Of a DNA stretch of 25,541 nt, positions 8,718 through 18,893 are shown piece by piece; the first letter of the stretch is position 1; each line of letters begins with the position of its first letter. The notes under the pieces are model-generated. The model was not told the DNA's origin. It ran no database searches and worked only from the letters and a program-made list of their open reading frames with translations. This DNA is from Willaertia magna (lineage: Eukaryota > Heterolobosea > Eutetramitea > Acrasida > Naegleriidae). The stretch is from assembly GCA_902984215.1 (NCBI GenBank), contig CADWAF010004055.1, positions 1 to 25,541 of the forward strand, given 5' to 3'. A program made the position numbers and the translations under genes.

Positions 8718-11329
8718 ATGAGAGGGTATAGAGGGTTGTTGAAGATTAAGAGTTTATTTTTGTTAATGGTGGTTGCTCTTCTTGTTAATCTTCTTTTCTT
8801 TAAGGCAGATATTGTTGTAAAGGCAAGCGATAGTCCTTTTGTAGATACTTATTTAAAATATTTAGGAGGGATTAGTATTAGAAGTACAAGATCAAGTTTT
8901 ATTAATTCTAATAGTTGTACCTGTTCTTCATGTGTTATTGGTTTCGTAATGATTAATGGTGTTTATACCATTAAGATTTCAAACAATGGAACTGAAAGTA
9001 TTGACAGATATTTTAGATTATTCCCGAATGAACCATCATCTACTGAGTTACAAGATGCTTTGTTAATGGAAGATAATCAAAATTTATTTTTACTTTATGA
9101 AGATAAGGCTTGCCTTATGAATTTAAATAATGGTGAACCTAGATGTATAGAAAGAGCAAAGTCTTGGTCATATTATCCAGAAGTAAGTGAAATGATCGTC
9201 CCAAACAAACAATTTATTTCTGCCTCAGAAGAATTGGTTGCTTTCTGGAGTGTAGTAGATGAAAAAACAGATGACGATGCAATTGTGAAAAGCTTAAAAC
9301 TTGGCAAAACATACAGTCCATTCTTACATTATTATAATAATACAATGATAGTCAAATCGAATATTGATAAATATTATATTATTGGATTTGATAAAGACTT
9401 ACCAAAAAGCAATTGGAAGACTAAAATTATGGAAGTTGATTCTAACAAGGAAAGTTTGGTAGACGTATCAGTTATTGATGGAACTGCCCTTCAACAGAAT
9501 GTAATTTTCGAAGGAGATTACATGTTTATGGTCAAAGTCAATTCTGACTTTTCTCTTAATGTTGCTTCCTTAAATCTCAAAACTAAGGAATTAAAGAGTA
9601 AGTATTAAATTATAGTTATTAAGGGCTCACTTTAATTAGTTTCTTCAACAAATGGAACTATTTCAAATTATCCTAGTGCAAGAGTTGTGACACAAAAAGA
9701 AAGAGATGGGTATAAATCTTATATTCTTGGCTTTGAATTATCAATTCATTGGACCACAGCCCAAATATTAAACCAACAAAAATTAGACGCTGTTACTACT
9801 CTAATGGATAACTATCCTAGTGTTTTAAGAAGCATCAATTATAGATATAATTTAAAAATTGCAAATGGAGGAACATGTTATAAACAACCTAAATTTGAGG
9901 GTCTTCCTAATGATGTTTACATTGTTGCAGACAACTATAATGCTCAATTCTACAATTCAATGTTCGATACAATTTACCACTTTAGTCTTAGAGCTCAACT
10001 CCATGTAGATCCACTACCTGAGACACTAACTTATGGAAGCTCTAAATTATCTGTTATCACACTACAATCTCTGGCAAAGAACTCTCAATATATTGGTCTA
10101 ATTAGATACAATCCACCAAATCAAATGCCTAGATATTTGGAATATGTTCTTAATTATCCTTTTGAAGTAATACCAGATGATTATATAAGATTATATCCAA
10201 CTTCAACTGGGTCTACAATATATGTACTAAGAAGAACAAAGATTATTCCATTGGGAAATATTTTCCACAGTGAAATTGAGCTTTCTGTATTTGACGTTGC
10301 TAGCAGGAAACTTTCAAGAAATGCTGCAAGCTTTCAAATAACCTCTGTTTCAAAAACTTCAATTTTACATGTAGTTCAAATGTATGGAGATGACAATTAC
10401 TTAGTTTTGGCCTTGCCTGATAGTTTTAAAGTTTTTGATGTCAAAAAGAATTCATTCCAAAATGATATATTATTCTCAATAAGCAAATGCACCTCAAAAG
10501 AAATACTGTCACAAAAAGATGTTTTTTTGATTTGTGGATGCTTATTCAAAGCCGATATTTCACAAACAGGAGTGAATATTAACTATAAGTGCATTCCAAA
10601 GTATTTATTAGCATCAAAATGCTTAACGAAAATGAATGGAAATGCAATGATCGTAAATGCAGATTCCATTACTAGTATTCCTCTCAGCGGAATGGGTCCA
10701 ATAAACTCTAAAGAAGGTAATGTAGACCCTCTTGTAAAGTATCAATCTGATTCTTTCAAAAGCAAGAAATTAAAGCTATTAAGCGAAAACACTGAACAAA
10801 CAGTAACCTCTTGTGCCAGTGGAGCCTCTAACAATTTATATATTGCAACACCCCTGTTATCGGAAATACAATTTGGAAGAGACAACCTTAGAGACAATGG
10901 TGAACTACTTTACTACGAAGAGGATAATGTGTAAGTTGTTTTTTACTTAGCCCTTGTTAATCTTTATTTAATAGTGTTGCCATTTCATCAGCTTCTCTCG
11001 TTATAGACGAACCTCCAAGTAGCATGACATTGACTTTTACTGGGGAAAATAGGTTGCACATTGAAGTAAGAGACATTACAAAAACTGAAATTGCTGGTGG
11101 AATTAGTGGAGTTGTTGTGGGAGGCACAGTCTTTATTGTAATTTTGGTGATTGCAGTAATTGTTGTGATAGCTCTTTTAGTTAGAAGGTCAAGAAAACAA
11201 AAAGCAGCAAAGAAAGAATTATTAGATAATAATTCAAATCCTAACACACAACCACTTTACGACGTAAATGATGGCGGTAACGATACAGCCTACGCTGAGT
11301 ATTATTACGACGAAGAAAATCGTCAATAA
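8718..11329 (+). CDS. Type I membrane protein with large ectodomain, three exons
   Basis: Exons 8718-9597, 9640-10930 and 10975-11329 join to 841 residues; introns are 42 and 44 nt. The start is the first ATG of the frame. Residues about 8-37 are a hydrophobic signal sequence. The ectodomain of about 730 residues has scattered cysteines (for example CTCSSC near residue 70) and many short strand-like repeats such as NVASLNLKTKEL, suggesting a beta-propeller-like fold, but no family is recognised. A single transmembrane helix lies at about 768-793, followed by RRSRK as a stop-transfer signal. The roughly 45-residue cytosolic tail is acidic and Tyr-rich (PLYDVN, YAEYYYDEEN). It could be a surface receptor or adhesion protein; this is inference. 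Confidence 0.85.
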
Positions 11330-11419
11330 ATCCCGCCTAATTTTATTTCCCTCCAAATCGTCTCGTTTTGCACCGTTAAAAAATAAAACTCTTTTAAATC
11401 AAACAAAAAAAAAATAAAG

Positions 11420-12865
11420 ATGGAAGAACCAGGATTGTCAACCCCAAAGAAATCACCTTTTAAAGAAGGAACGGCTGTTAAGCGAACACAAGGAAAGTTT
11501 GGTAGTTTAATTGTTGAATCAGTTTCTAATACTGCATCTTATCCTTTAAACATTGAAAAAGTATATCTTGGTAGGGCTCCAAGTTGCGATATAGTAATTG
11601 ATAATCTAGAAGTCTCTAGAAAACACGCAAGATTAGTGTCTGTAGAAGGAGAAGATGGTGCAGTAGGAGTATATCTTACGCCTCTTTCAAAGAAAAAACC
11701 TGTCAAATTGAATGGAGAAGAACTCTTTTATGATGGTATTGGAGGATTTGAAGTAAAACATTTAGATGAAATAAGAATTGGAGATCAAGTATTGAGATAT
11801 GTAAGAACTGATATTGGCACAAAATATATTGATACACCAAGTAGAAAAACTTCTGTGGAAAGAAAGATGAAAATGACAACACCAGTAAAAACACCTAGAA
11901 AATCATTATTAAGTCCTCAAAAAACTCCTCAAGATAGCAATAGAAAGAGAAAATCTGTATCTTTTGCCACAAATCCAATTATATTTGAATTAAATAAGAA
12001 TGAATCTGAAATAGTTTCTTATCCTACCATAACTGATGAAGTGTTAGATGAGGCAAATAAGATAGTGAATGAAGTCAAGGAAAATACTTGTGTATTAATG
12101 GACACAGAAGATAACTGTGGTTCTCCACTTGTTTCTACACCTTCTAAGGTTGTGACTCCAAAGAAATATAATGTAGATAAAAAGATTGTATTTGAATCGG
12201 ATGATGAAGAAGAGATAACAAATAATAACTATGACACCAAAGAAATTAGTACACCTAGTAATGACCATAAAAGAAAAAGAATAACTCCAATGCATTTTGC
12301 ATTTAATACTTCTACAGCAACTCCAGTCAAGAAAATGAAAATTGAAGATGAAGATATAGATTTAAATTTATTACAAACTCCAACGCCCACAAAACAAAGA
12401 GTGGAGAGTGAGATAATATCTTGTGTTGGAGAAATTACTTATAAGAAATCCCCAACAGAAGATACCTCAGCATTATTTGAACGAGAAACAACTCCAAAGA
12501 AAACTGTAACAAAGATGAATTCCACTATTAACCTTAATAGAAATAGAAATCCAAAGTTTGAACCTAAGAAAACAGAAAAGAAGACTGTAACAACACCAAG
12601 GAAACCAATTTTCAGTAGTTACAAAAGAACCACAACACCTCTAAGGCCTACTACTCCAAAAAGTGTGTCCAAAACTTTGAAACCAACTACTCCAAAATCA
12701 GCACCACATTCAAGGCTATGTTGTCAACAACAACAATCTCTTCAACAACAAGACAAGGAAAATAAGGCTAACTTAAATGTTCACCCTTCACAAAAATTGT
12801 CTTATGCAAGAAGAATTAGAAAGAATTGTAATACCAAATCTACTACAACTTTAAATAAACCTTAA
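11420..12865 (+). CDS. FHA-domain protein with CDK-type sites, PP1-docking motif and KEN box
   Basis: A 481-residue single-exon frame. An FHA phosphothreonine-binding domain spans about 28-128, with the key GR (51-52) and SRKH (66-69) residues intact. The rest is predicted disordered and basic, with many S/T-P sites, often followed by Lys or Arg (STPKK, TPVK, TPRK, SPQK, TTPKK), the pattern of CDK substrates. RKRKSVSF includes KSVSF at 178-182, a good match to the RVxF docking motif for protein phosphatase 1. DKENKAN contains a KEN box at 446-448, a signal for APC/C degradation. An N-terminal FHA plus PP1 docking and Pro-directed sites recalls Ki-67 and NIPP1. A nuclear, cell-cycle-regulated role is likely, orthology is not shown. 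Confidence 0.9.
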   Translation: MEEPGLSTPKKSPFKEGTAVKRTQGKFGSLIVESVSNTASYPLNIEKVYLGRAPSCDIVIDNLEVSRKHARLVSVEGEDGAVGVYLTPLSKKKPVKLNGEELFYDGIGGFEVKHLDEIRIGDQVLRYVRTDIGTKYIDTPSRKTSVERKMKMTTPVKTPRKSLLSPQKTPQDSNRKRKSVSFATNPIIFELNKNESEIVSYPTITDEVLDEANKIVNEVKENTCVLMDTEDNCGSPLVSTPSKVVTPKKYNVDKKIVFESDDEEEITNNNYDTKEISTPSNDHKRKRITPMHFAFNTSTATPVKKMKIEDEDIDLNLLQTPTPTKQRVESEIISCVGEITYKKSPTEDTSALFERETTPKKTVTKMNSTINLNRNRNPKFEPKKTEKKTVTTPRKPIFSSYKRTTTPLRPTTPKSVSKTLKPTTPKSAPHSRLCCQQQQSLQQQDKENKANLNVHPSQKLSYARRIRKNCNTKSTTTLNKP

Positions 12866-12899
12866 TTTTGTACAATTTTATTTGTAAACCTTAATTTAT

Positions 12900-13871
12900 T
12901 TATTCCTCAGTCTTTTTCTCTAGTTGTTCTAAATTATAAAATTCAAAGCTACCTGCTTGAGCAAATGGAGCTAGATAACCTCTATTTGCTTCATTCATAT
13001 AATAAGCTAACATTTTTGGTGGAGGTAAACCCATACTCTTCTTATAAATATTGTGTGGATTTTGTAATTGTTCTTCAGTAAGTAAATAACCCTTCTTTTT
13101 AATATACTTTTCAAAGTTTAACATTAAATAAATACTTCTCTTATTATAATAGATAACACGTATAGAACCACCATTCTTTTCAATTACTTGAATAGCTTCT
13201 TTAGATGCTCTAGGTACTTCAATATCAATCTTTGAACGGAAGAATTCAGTACCTTTTGCTAATAATTTAATACCTGGATATTTAGTATTCTTAATTAAAC
13301 CTGCTTCTTTTAAAGTTCTCATAGTAATAGTTTTACCATTACTAATATCTATACGTCCAGTATCAATTAAATATTGAATTTGTTCTAAATTAACTTCTTC
13401 ATAATCCAATTTAAATGCTCCATTAGTAAATCCAAACTTAGGAATACGACGCCATAATGGGGTTTGACCTCCTTCAAAGCCAACAGGTAAATTAATACCA
13501 TTTCTAGAATAGAGACCACCTTTACCTCTTCCACAAGTTTTACCTCTTCCTGAACCAACACCTCTACCTACTCTTCTTTTCTTTTTTAATGGTGCTGCTG
13601 GTTTTAATGTAGTTAAACTAATATCTTCTACTTTAATATTTTCTTCAGTAACACGTTTCACATATTGTTCTTTTTTTGTTAATGGTTTAGGTACTTGTCT
13701 AAAACGTTCAAATTGTAATTGCGGTTCTGCTTTTTCTATATTTTGTTTTTGTTCATTATTATTTATTGTTGAAATGGAAAAGGATCGGATGATGGCTGCT
13801 TGTTGTTTTTGAAGAAAGAAAGAAAGGCTTGAAGGTTTTGGAGCTAAAAAATTTTTAAAAACTCTTTTCAT
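12900..13871 (-). CDS. MRPL15: Mitochondrial ribosomal protein uL15
   Basis: 323 residues in one exon. Residues 1-35 are basic, hydroxylated and free of acidic residues (FKNFLAPKPSSLSFFLQKQQ, then RSFSIST), a mitochondrial presequence. The uL15 core begins at about residue 92 with KKKRRVGRGVGSGRGKTCGR, then GGLYSRNG and FEGGQTPLWRRIPKFGF, the glycine/arginine-rich rRNA-binding signature of bacterial-type L15. The C-terminal extension of over 100 residues is usual for mitochondrial forms. It is a component of the large mitoribosomal subunit. It converges on the FHA gene with only 34 bp between stop codons and diverges from UBA2 with 216 bp between starts. Confidence 0.95.
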   Translation of the reverse strand: MKRVFKNFLAPKPSSLSFFLQKQQAAIIRSFSISTINNNEQKQNIEKAEPQLQFERFRQVPKPLTKKEQYVKRVTEENIKVEDISLTTLKPAAPLKKKRRVGRGVGSGRGKTCGRGKGGLYSRNGINLPVGFEGGQTPLWRRIPKFGFTNGAFKLDYEEVNLEQIQYLIDTGRIDISNGKTITMRTLKEAGLIKNTKYPGIKLLAKGTEFFRSKIDIEVPRASKEAIQVIEKNGGSIRVIYYNKRSIYLMLNFEKYIKKKGYLLTEEQLQNPHNIYKKSMGLPPPKMLAYYMNEANRGYLAPFAQAGSFEFYNLEQLEKKTEE

Positions 13872-14040
13872 TTTTTTTTAAAATTTTTATTTCACATTTT
13901 TGAATACAGTTTTGGTGTTTTTTATTTGCTTCACCTCTCTTTTATTTTGAAAACAATATTAGAGCTATAATATTAATTATGTAGTTTGTTTCATATGATT
14001 GTATTTCATCTCTTTTTAGTTAGTGACCATACATATAGGA

Positions 14041-14091
14041 ATGAAAGTGTTGTTATTGAGAGAAGATGTTTGTAGTAAGAAAAAAAAATGA
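14041..14091 (+). promoter_or_regulatory. Possible upstream ORF overlapping the UBA2 start
   Basis: An ATG at 14041 opens a 16-codon frame whose TGA overlaps the UBA2 ATG in the sequence ATGA. If the UBA2 leader extends this far, it would reduce or reinitiate translation. It is only relevant if transcription starts upstream of 14041, which cannot be seen here. Confidence 0.3.
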
Positions 14092-16116
14092 GTCAAAACA
14101 ATGATCGTTATATAAGTATGAAACTAGTTTATGGAGAGGAATTTTTTGAATTTGTTCGGAATAGTAAAGTCTTAGTTGTTGGTGCTGGAGGAATAGGTTG
14201 TGAATTATTAAAAAACTTGGTACTATGCGGATTTGAAAATATTGAAATTGTAAGTATCAATTATTAACAGATTACTAACATTTAGGCTTAAACAATAAAG
14301 ATTGACTTGGATACTATAGATGTTAGTAATCTTAATAGACAATTTCTATTTAGACAAAGACATGTAGGTGAATCTAAATCAAAAATAGCAAAAGAAACAG
14401 CATTGACATTTAACCCTTATTGTAATATTGTTTCTCATCATGGTAATATTAAACATTCAAATTTTGGTTTAGATTTCTTTAGACAATTTAAAATTGTTAT
14501 TAATGCTTTAGATAATGTAGATGCAAGAAGACATGTTAATAGAATGTGTTTAGCTGCTAATATTCCAATGCTTGATGGTGGTACTGCTGGTTATTTAGGT
14601 CAAGTTAAAACTTATGTTAAAGGTTTTACAGAATGTTATGAATGTGGTGCAAAAGTTACTGAAAAAACTTATGCTGTTTGTACGATTAGATCAAACCCTT
14701 CAAAGATGATTCATTGTGTTGTTTGGGCTAAACTTTTATTTGAGTAAGTATATTTATTTAAATTGTAATGTTTAATGTATTTTTTATTATATTTTGTAAA
14801 GTCGTCTCTTTGGTAAAATTGATGATGCAAATGCAATTTCTAATTTTGAAGAGATTTTGAAAGATAAAGAAGGATTTGAAAAGAAAGTCTTTGAGAAGGT
14901 CTTTCAACATGACATTGAAGAATTACGTAACTTAAAGAACAAGGAAGTTTGGAATAGTGGTAAACCACCAGAGCCTTTGACAGAAGAATATTTAAATAAA
15001 GTTAAAGAAAACCATAAAGAAACAACAAAAGTTGGAGTAAAAGATCAAAAAGTTTGGACTGCTGATGAATGTGTAGAAAGATTATTTAGTAGCCTTAAAC
15101 GTTTACGTGAAAGAAGAGAAAACTCTAATGAACCACTTTCTTTTGATAAAGATGATGAAGATGCATTAGATTTAGTAACAAGTGCTGCAAATTTAAGAGC
15201 GTACAATTTTCATATTGAAAATAAGTCAAGATTTGATGTAAAGGCTATGGCTGGTAATATAGTTCCTGCTATTGCAACTACTAATGCTATTACTGCAGGT
15301 TTATTAGTAAGTGAATCAATGAAGGTTTTGAAAAGTATTTATGAACATAAAGATGAGAAGGTAAACCACGCAAAGGATTGTTTCCAAGTTGATTGTTTAA
15401 GATTTCCATCTTCTAAGAATAGAAAGCCTTGTTTAATATTCCCTGTGAAGTTAGGTCAACCAAACAAAAATTGTTTTGTTTGTTCCTCTAATTCAATTTT
15501 CATTAATTTAAATTGTGATAAGATGACTTTAGGTTATTTTGTTGAAGAAATTTTAATGAAACAATTTGCATTAAAAGAACCAATGATTTCAGTTGAGGAT
15601 GCAATTATTTATGAATGTGGAGGCGAATTAATGGAAGATGAGTTGGAATCATTTAATAATTTATTAAAGAAACCATTAAAGGATATAAAGATAGTTGACG
15701 GTTCTGAATTGATTGTTGAGGATTTCTCACAAGATATCAGTTGGAAGGTAACAATCAGACATAAAGGATCAGAAACTCCTGTAGAAGAGTATGATATAGA
15801 TAATGGTAAAATTGAAGAAGCTAAGAAATCTCAAGAAGAAACAAATGGTATTATACAAACAGGTATTACAAGTGCACCTCCAAGTACCAGTGTTTTATTG
15901 GAAAATAATAATGCTGTTGATAAGGAAATTGTGATTGGTGATGACGACGAGCTTGTATGTGTAACAGACAATTTAGAAAAACAAAGAAAGAGAGAAGAAA
16001 AGAGATTAGAAAACAAACGTAAAAGAGAAGTCACAGAAAATAATTTATCAAGTGATGATAATCCTACAAAAGATGTGAAGTTAGGGGAAGATGAGGTTGT
16101 TGTTTTGGATGAATAA
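14088..16116 (+). CDS. UBA2: SUMO-activating enzyme subunit 2, three exons
   Basis: Exons 14088-14249, 14301-14743 and 14802-16116 join to 639 residues, matching the usual length of about 640; introns are 51 and 58 nt. With SAE1 this E1 adenylates SUMO and carries it as a thioester before transfer to UBC9. The nucleotide site [15 protein letters not shown] is at about 30-44, followed by [16 protein letters not shown]. The catalytic cysteine is C181 in [10 protein letters not shown]. Zinc cysteines are C166/C169 (CYEC) and C426/C429 (CFVC). The adenylation element [10 protein letters not shown] and [20 protein letters not shown] are conserved, then a ubiquitin-like domain. The C-terminus is Lys-rich, probably a nuclear signal, and ends EVVVLDE, a likely SUMO-interacting motif. 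A short upstream ORF precedes the start. Confidence 0.96.
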
Positions 16117-16232
16117 ATCGCAATATCCACCCTTAATCCTAAAATGGTAGTGCCCTCCCTTTGAAACTTTACCTTATAAATGATTTTTCTTCTTTAAGAT
16201 TGTCTAATCCTTAGAACAAACATTATAAATAG

Positions 16233-16511
16233 ATGACAACACTTTTACTATTTGACAATAATAATCAAAACAAAAGAAACAACAACATTAAATACACAAA
16301 CATGAGCAGCTACGATATATATCCTTTTCTTACAATCAAAACACAATCACAAAGACGAAATAACTCTGAACAAGAGTATAACCCTTCACAAATAGTAGAA
16401 AGTCTGAAATCTTTCTTTTCTTCTTGTTTACAACGAACGAATAATGCCTCTACTAGTAATGTGAATAATAACCGCAACAATAGAAGAAGAAGAGAATGTT
16501 CAGGTGCTTAA
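16233..16511 (+). CDS. Small Asn- and Arg-rich hypothetical protein
   Basis: A 92-codon frame with an ATG and no recognised domain. It is rich in Asn, Ser and Arg and ends RRRRECSGA; a middle stretch (SQIVESLKSFFSSCLQ) could form one amphipathic helix. Joining it to the RhoGAP gene by the GT near 16502 and the AG at 16738-16739 breaks the frame, so it is not an obvious first exon. It may be a real short gene or a chance frame in Asn-rich DNA. Confidence 0.35.
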   Translation: MTTLLLFDNNNQNKRNNNIKYTNMSSYDIYPFLTIKTQSQRRNNSEQEYNPSQIVESLKSFFSSCLQRTNNASTSNVNNNRNNRRRRECSGA

Positions 16512-16733
16512 TTCATTAATCAATAATTAATAACTGTTAAAGACTTTAATTTTGTGAAAATAGCTAGTCATGTACCTCAATTAATTAATTAATTGTTTGT
16601 AAATTAGAACTTTAATGTAACAGAAAAGTCCCAGTGTACTTGCAACTTTAGTAATGCCACAAATAATCAAATAAAAAAATTAACAAAATTTCATTAATAT
16701 TTCGCCCTCAAACTCGTTCACATCATCTTCTGG

Positions 16734-18761
16734 ATGCAGGAAAGATCAGTACAAAGTTTAATTGAAAGGTTTAATAGTTTTCAACATTCCCCGAATGAAA
16801 ATAATAACAAACTTGTAAGAACTTCATCTGATAGGAGGCTTAATTCTCGTCATTCTACTTCCCTTTCCTTCTCTGATGTAGATGATGCCCTGTGGAAAAG
16901 AAAAAGTTGTTCCCCTTCTTTGGATATGAGAATAAAAGACTTTGAATATGAACTTTATGATAGTAGTATTGAGGAACAACAATCAAATAACAAAATAACG
17001 CTAAAAAAAGAAGAAGTTAATGAGGGGCCCTTAACAAAAGATTTAGAGGAAACAAAACAAGAAGAATTTACAGAAGAAAAAGAGAAATCTAAAGAGGAAA
17101 TTAAAACTTCAAATGATTTAAAAGATGTTGATGTAAATGATATTGAAACTTTTGAGGACATTTTAGACGATAGTAGTGAAACACCAAGCCCACCTACTCC
17201 GGAGGTAGAAGAAGAGTTTAATGCGGAAAGTGTAGTAGAAAGTACATTGGCAAGTAATTTTTCACAGTACCAATATTATCGTGAAGAGCCTGAAGAAGCC
17301 TTAGATGATTTTACAAGTGAGGCGAAGAAAGAAAACAAAGCTATAGAGGAAAATGATGAAGGGAAACATACAGATGAATCAATGTGTGATATTGACGTTT
17401 CCGAGTCTATTGATGATATAATGCTGGAAATTGAAAGTGAAAGTAGTAGTGAAGAAGAAGAACAAAATTGTACAAACGAGATAACAACTTCTGACCCAAA
17501 GGATACGGAAGAAATCTCAAAGCCTTCAATCCAAGTTACAGACCATTCAATTCCACCGCCTCCATCGACCATTTCTCTCAACAATAATAATAATACTGAC
17601 AATAATGGTTCTCAATTCAAACCAAAACAAACTCCATTCCTAAATCCTTCATACGCAAGTTTAAATGTAAAATCAACAACCTCTACCCCTAAAGATTTCT
17701 TCTCAACATTGTTTAAAAGACCTGAAAAAGAATTTGGAATGGATTTATTGACGGTAATGAACAGAAAGAGTGAAAAGGGTCATGATATACCTAGTTTAAT
17801 TGAGGAAATGATGCAAATTGTACAAGAAAAGGTTCATGTTGAGGGACTCTTTAGAGTTGGTGGAAACGTAAAGGACATTGAGAACTTAATGAAGAAAATA
17901 GATTCAGGGAAGAAAGTAGATTTAAGGAGCCAAAATATTCATAATATAACTGCAATGGTAAAGAAATATATAAGACATGTAGGTTTAATACCGAAAACAG
18001 CCTACGCTTTGTTTCAGGAGATTGGGGTTAAGGACAATGAAGAAGAAATGGTTAATTCTCTGAAAGAATTGTTTAGAGATGTTAATGTGATACCCTTCTA
18101 CAATGCGCTTTTACTGAATCGAGTTTTACAATTGTTATATCATATACACTGTCACAATGATGAAAACTGTATGAATGCTGACAACTTGGCAATTTGTTTT
18201 GCCCCCAATTTATTTCAAGAGGAACAAACCAATCTACTGTCTCTTCAAAATCAAAGTAGGGCAGTAAAGATGATATCTGTAATGATAAAACGTTACGAAG
18301 ATTTCAAGCCACTGTTCGATAAGATAAAGAAAAATAAGGAATGGAGGCCTAGGAGACAAAGTATGTGTGTTCACGATTTTGAAATTATAAAACAAGGATT
18401 TTTGTGGAAGTTGGGCAGCACTAAGCTATCTTGGAAAAAGAGGTTCTGTATTTTGACACAGCAACAAGAAATTCTGATTTTTAATAGTAATGTCAATGTT
18501 TCAAAGAAATCAATCAAGGGTATTATAAAACTGAATGGTTATTCTAGAATAGAAGAAATAACAAAGAAACCACTATGTTTTTCACTAATACAGATACCTG
18601 AAAATCTCTTTGAAGAAAAGCAAACAATAGCAACACTTAAGGCAGAAACAGTAGTTGAAAAAGAACAATGGGAATCAGCTCTTGAATCCATAATAGATAA
18701 ACTTTGTCTTTCAGAAGTTGTTGAAGAAAAGAAAGACACTACCGAAGAAAAAAACAATTAG
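16734..18761 (+). CDS. RhoGAP and PH domain protein
   Basis: 675 residues in one exon; the ATG is the first after an in-frame stop. The first 320 residues are disordered, Ser-rich and strongly acidic. A RhoGAP domain covers about 328-520: EGLFRVGG holds the catalytic arginine finger R374, and the later block NADNLAICFAPNLF carries the conserved asparagine that helps bind the GTPase. The domain should speed GTP hydrolysis on Rho/Rac proteins. A PH domain covers about 550-664, from QGFLWKLGSTKLSWKKRFCI to the conserved tryptophan in EKEQWESALE; it should bind membrane phosphoinositides. Amoebae hold many such proteins for controlling actin and motility. The specific GTPase cannot be told. Confidence 0.93.
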   Translation: MQERSVQSLIERFNSFQHSPNENNNKLVRTSSDRRLNSRHSTSLSFSDVDDALWKRKSCSPSLDMRIKDFEYELYDSSIEEQQSNNKITLKKEEVNEGPLTKDLEETKQEEFTEEKEKSKEEIKTSNDLKDVDVNDIETFEDILDDSSETPSPPTPEVEEEFNAESVVESTLASNFSQYQYYREEPEEALDDFTSEAKKENKAIEENDEGKHTDESMCDIDVSESIDDIMLEIESESSSEEEEQNCTNEITTSDPKDTEEISKPSIQVTDHSIPPPPSTISLNNNNNTDNNGSQFKPKQTPFLNPSYASLNVKSTTSTPKDFFSTLFKRPEKEFGMDLLTVMNRKSEKGHDIPSLIEEMMQIVQEKVHVEGLFRVGGNVKDIENLMKKIDSGKKVDLRSQNIHNITAMVKKYIRHVGLIPKTAYALFQEIGVKDNEEEMVNSLKELFRDVNVIPFYNALLLNRVLQLLYHIHCHNDENCMNADNLAICFAPNLFQEEQTNLLSLQNQSRAVKMISVMIKRYEDFKPLFDKIKKNKEWRPRRQSMCVHDFEIIKQGFLWKLGSTKLSWKKRFCILTQQQEILIFNSNVNVSKKSIKGIIKLNGYSRIEEITKKPLCFSLIQIPENLFEEKQTIATLKAETVVEKEQWESALESIIDKLCLSEVVEEKKDTTEEKNN

Positions 18762-18893
18762 AATTGTAACAACAATACCACAAATCTATTTATTACAATC
18801 CAGAATTGCAAGGGTTTCCAACAACAATAAAAACTTCAATTTCAAAGGAGAAGAACAGGGATTTACAAAACTATTGACAACCAATTAAAAAAA

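Noticed and set aside
16502..16739. Intron joining the small Asn-rich ORF to the RhoGAP gene
   Set aside because: The only tidy GT-AG pair shifts into a frame that stops after a few codons, and the RhoGAP frame has its own ATG after an in-frame stop.
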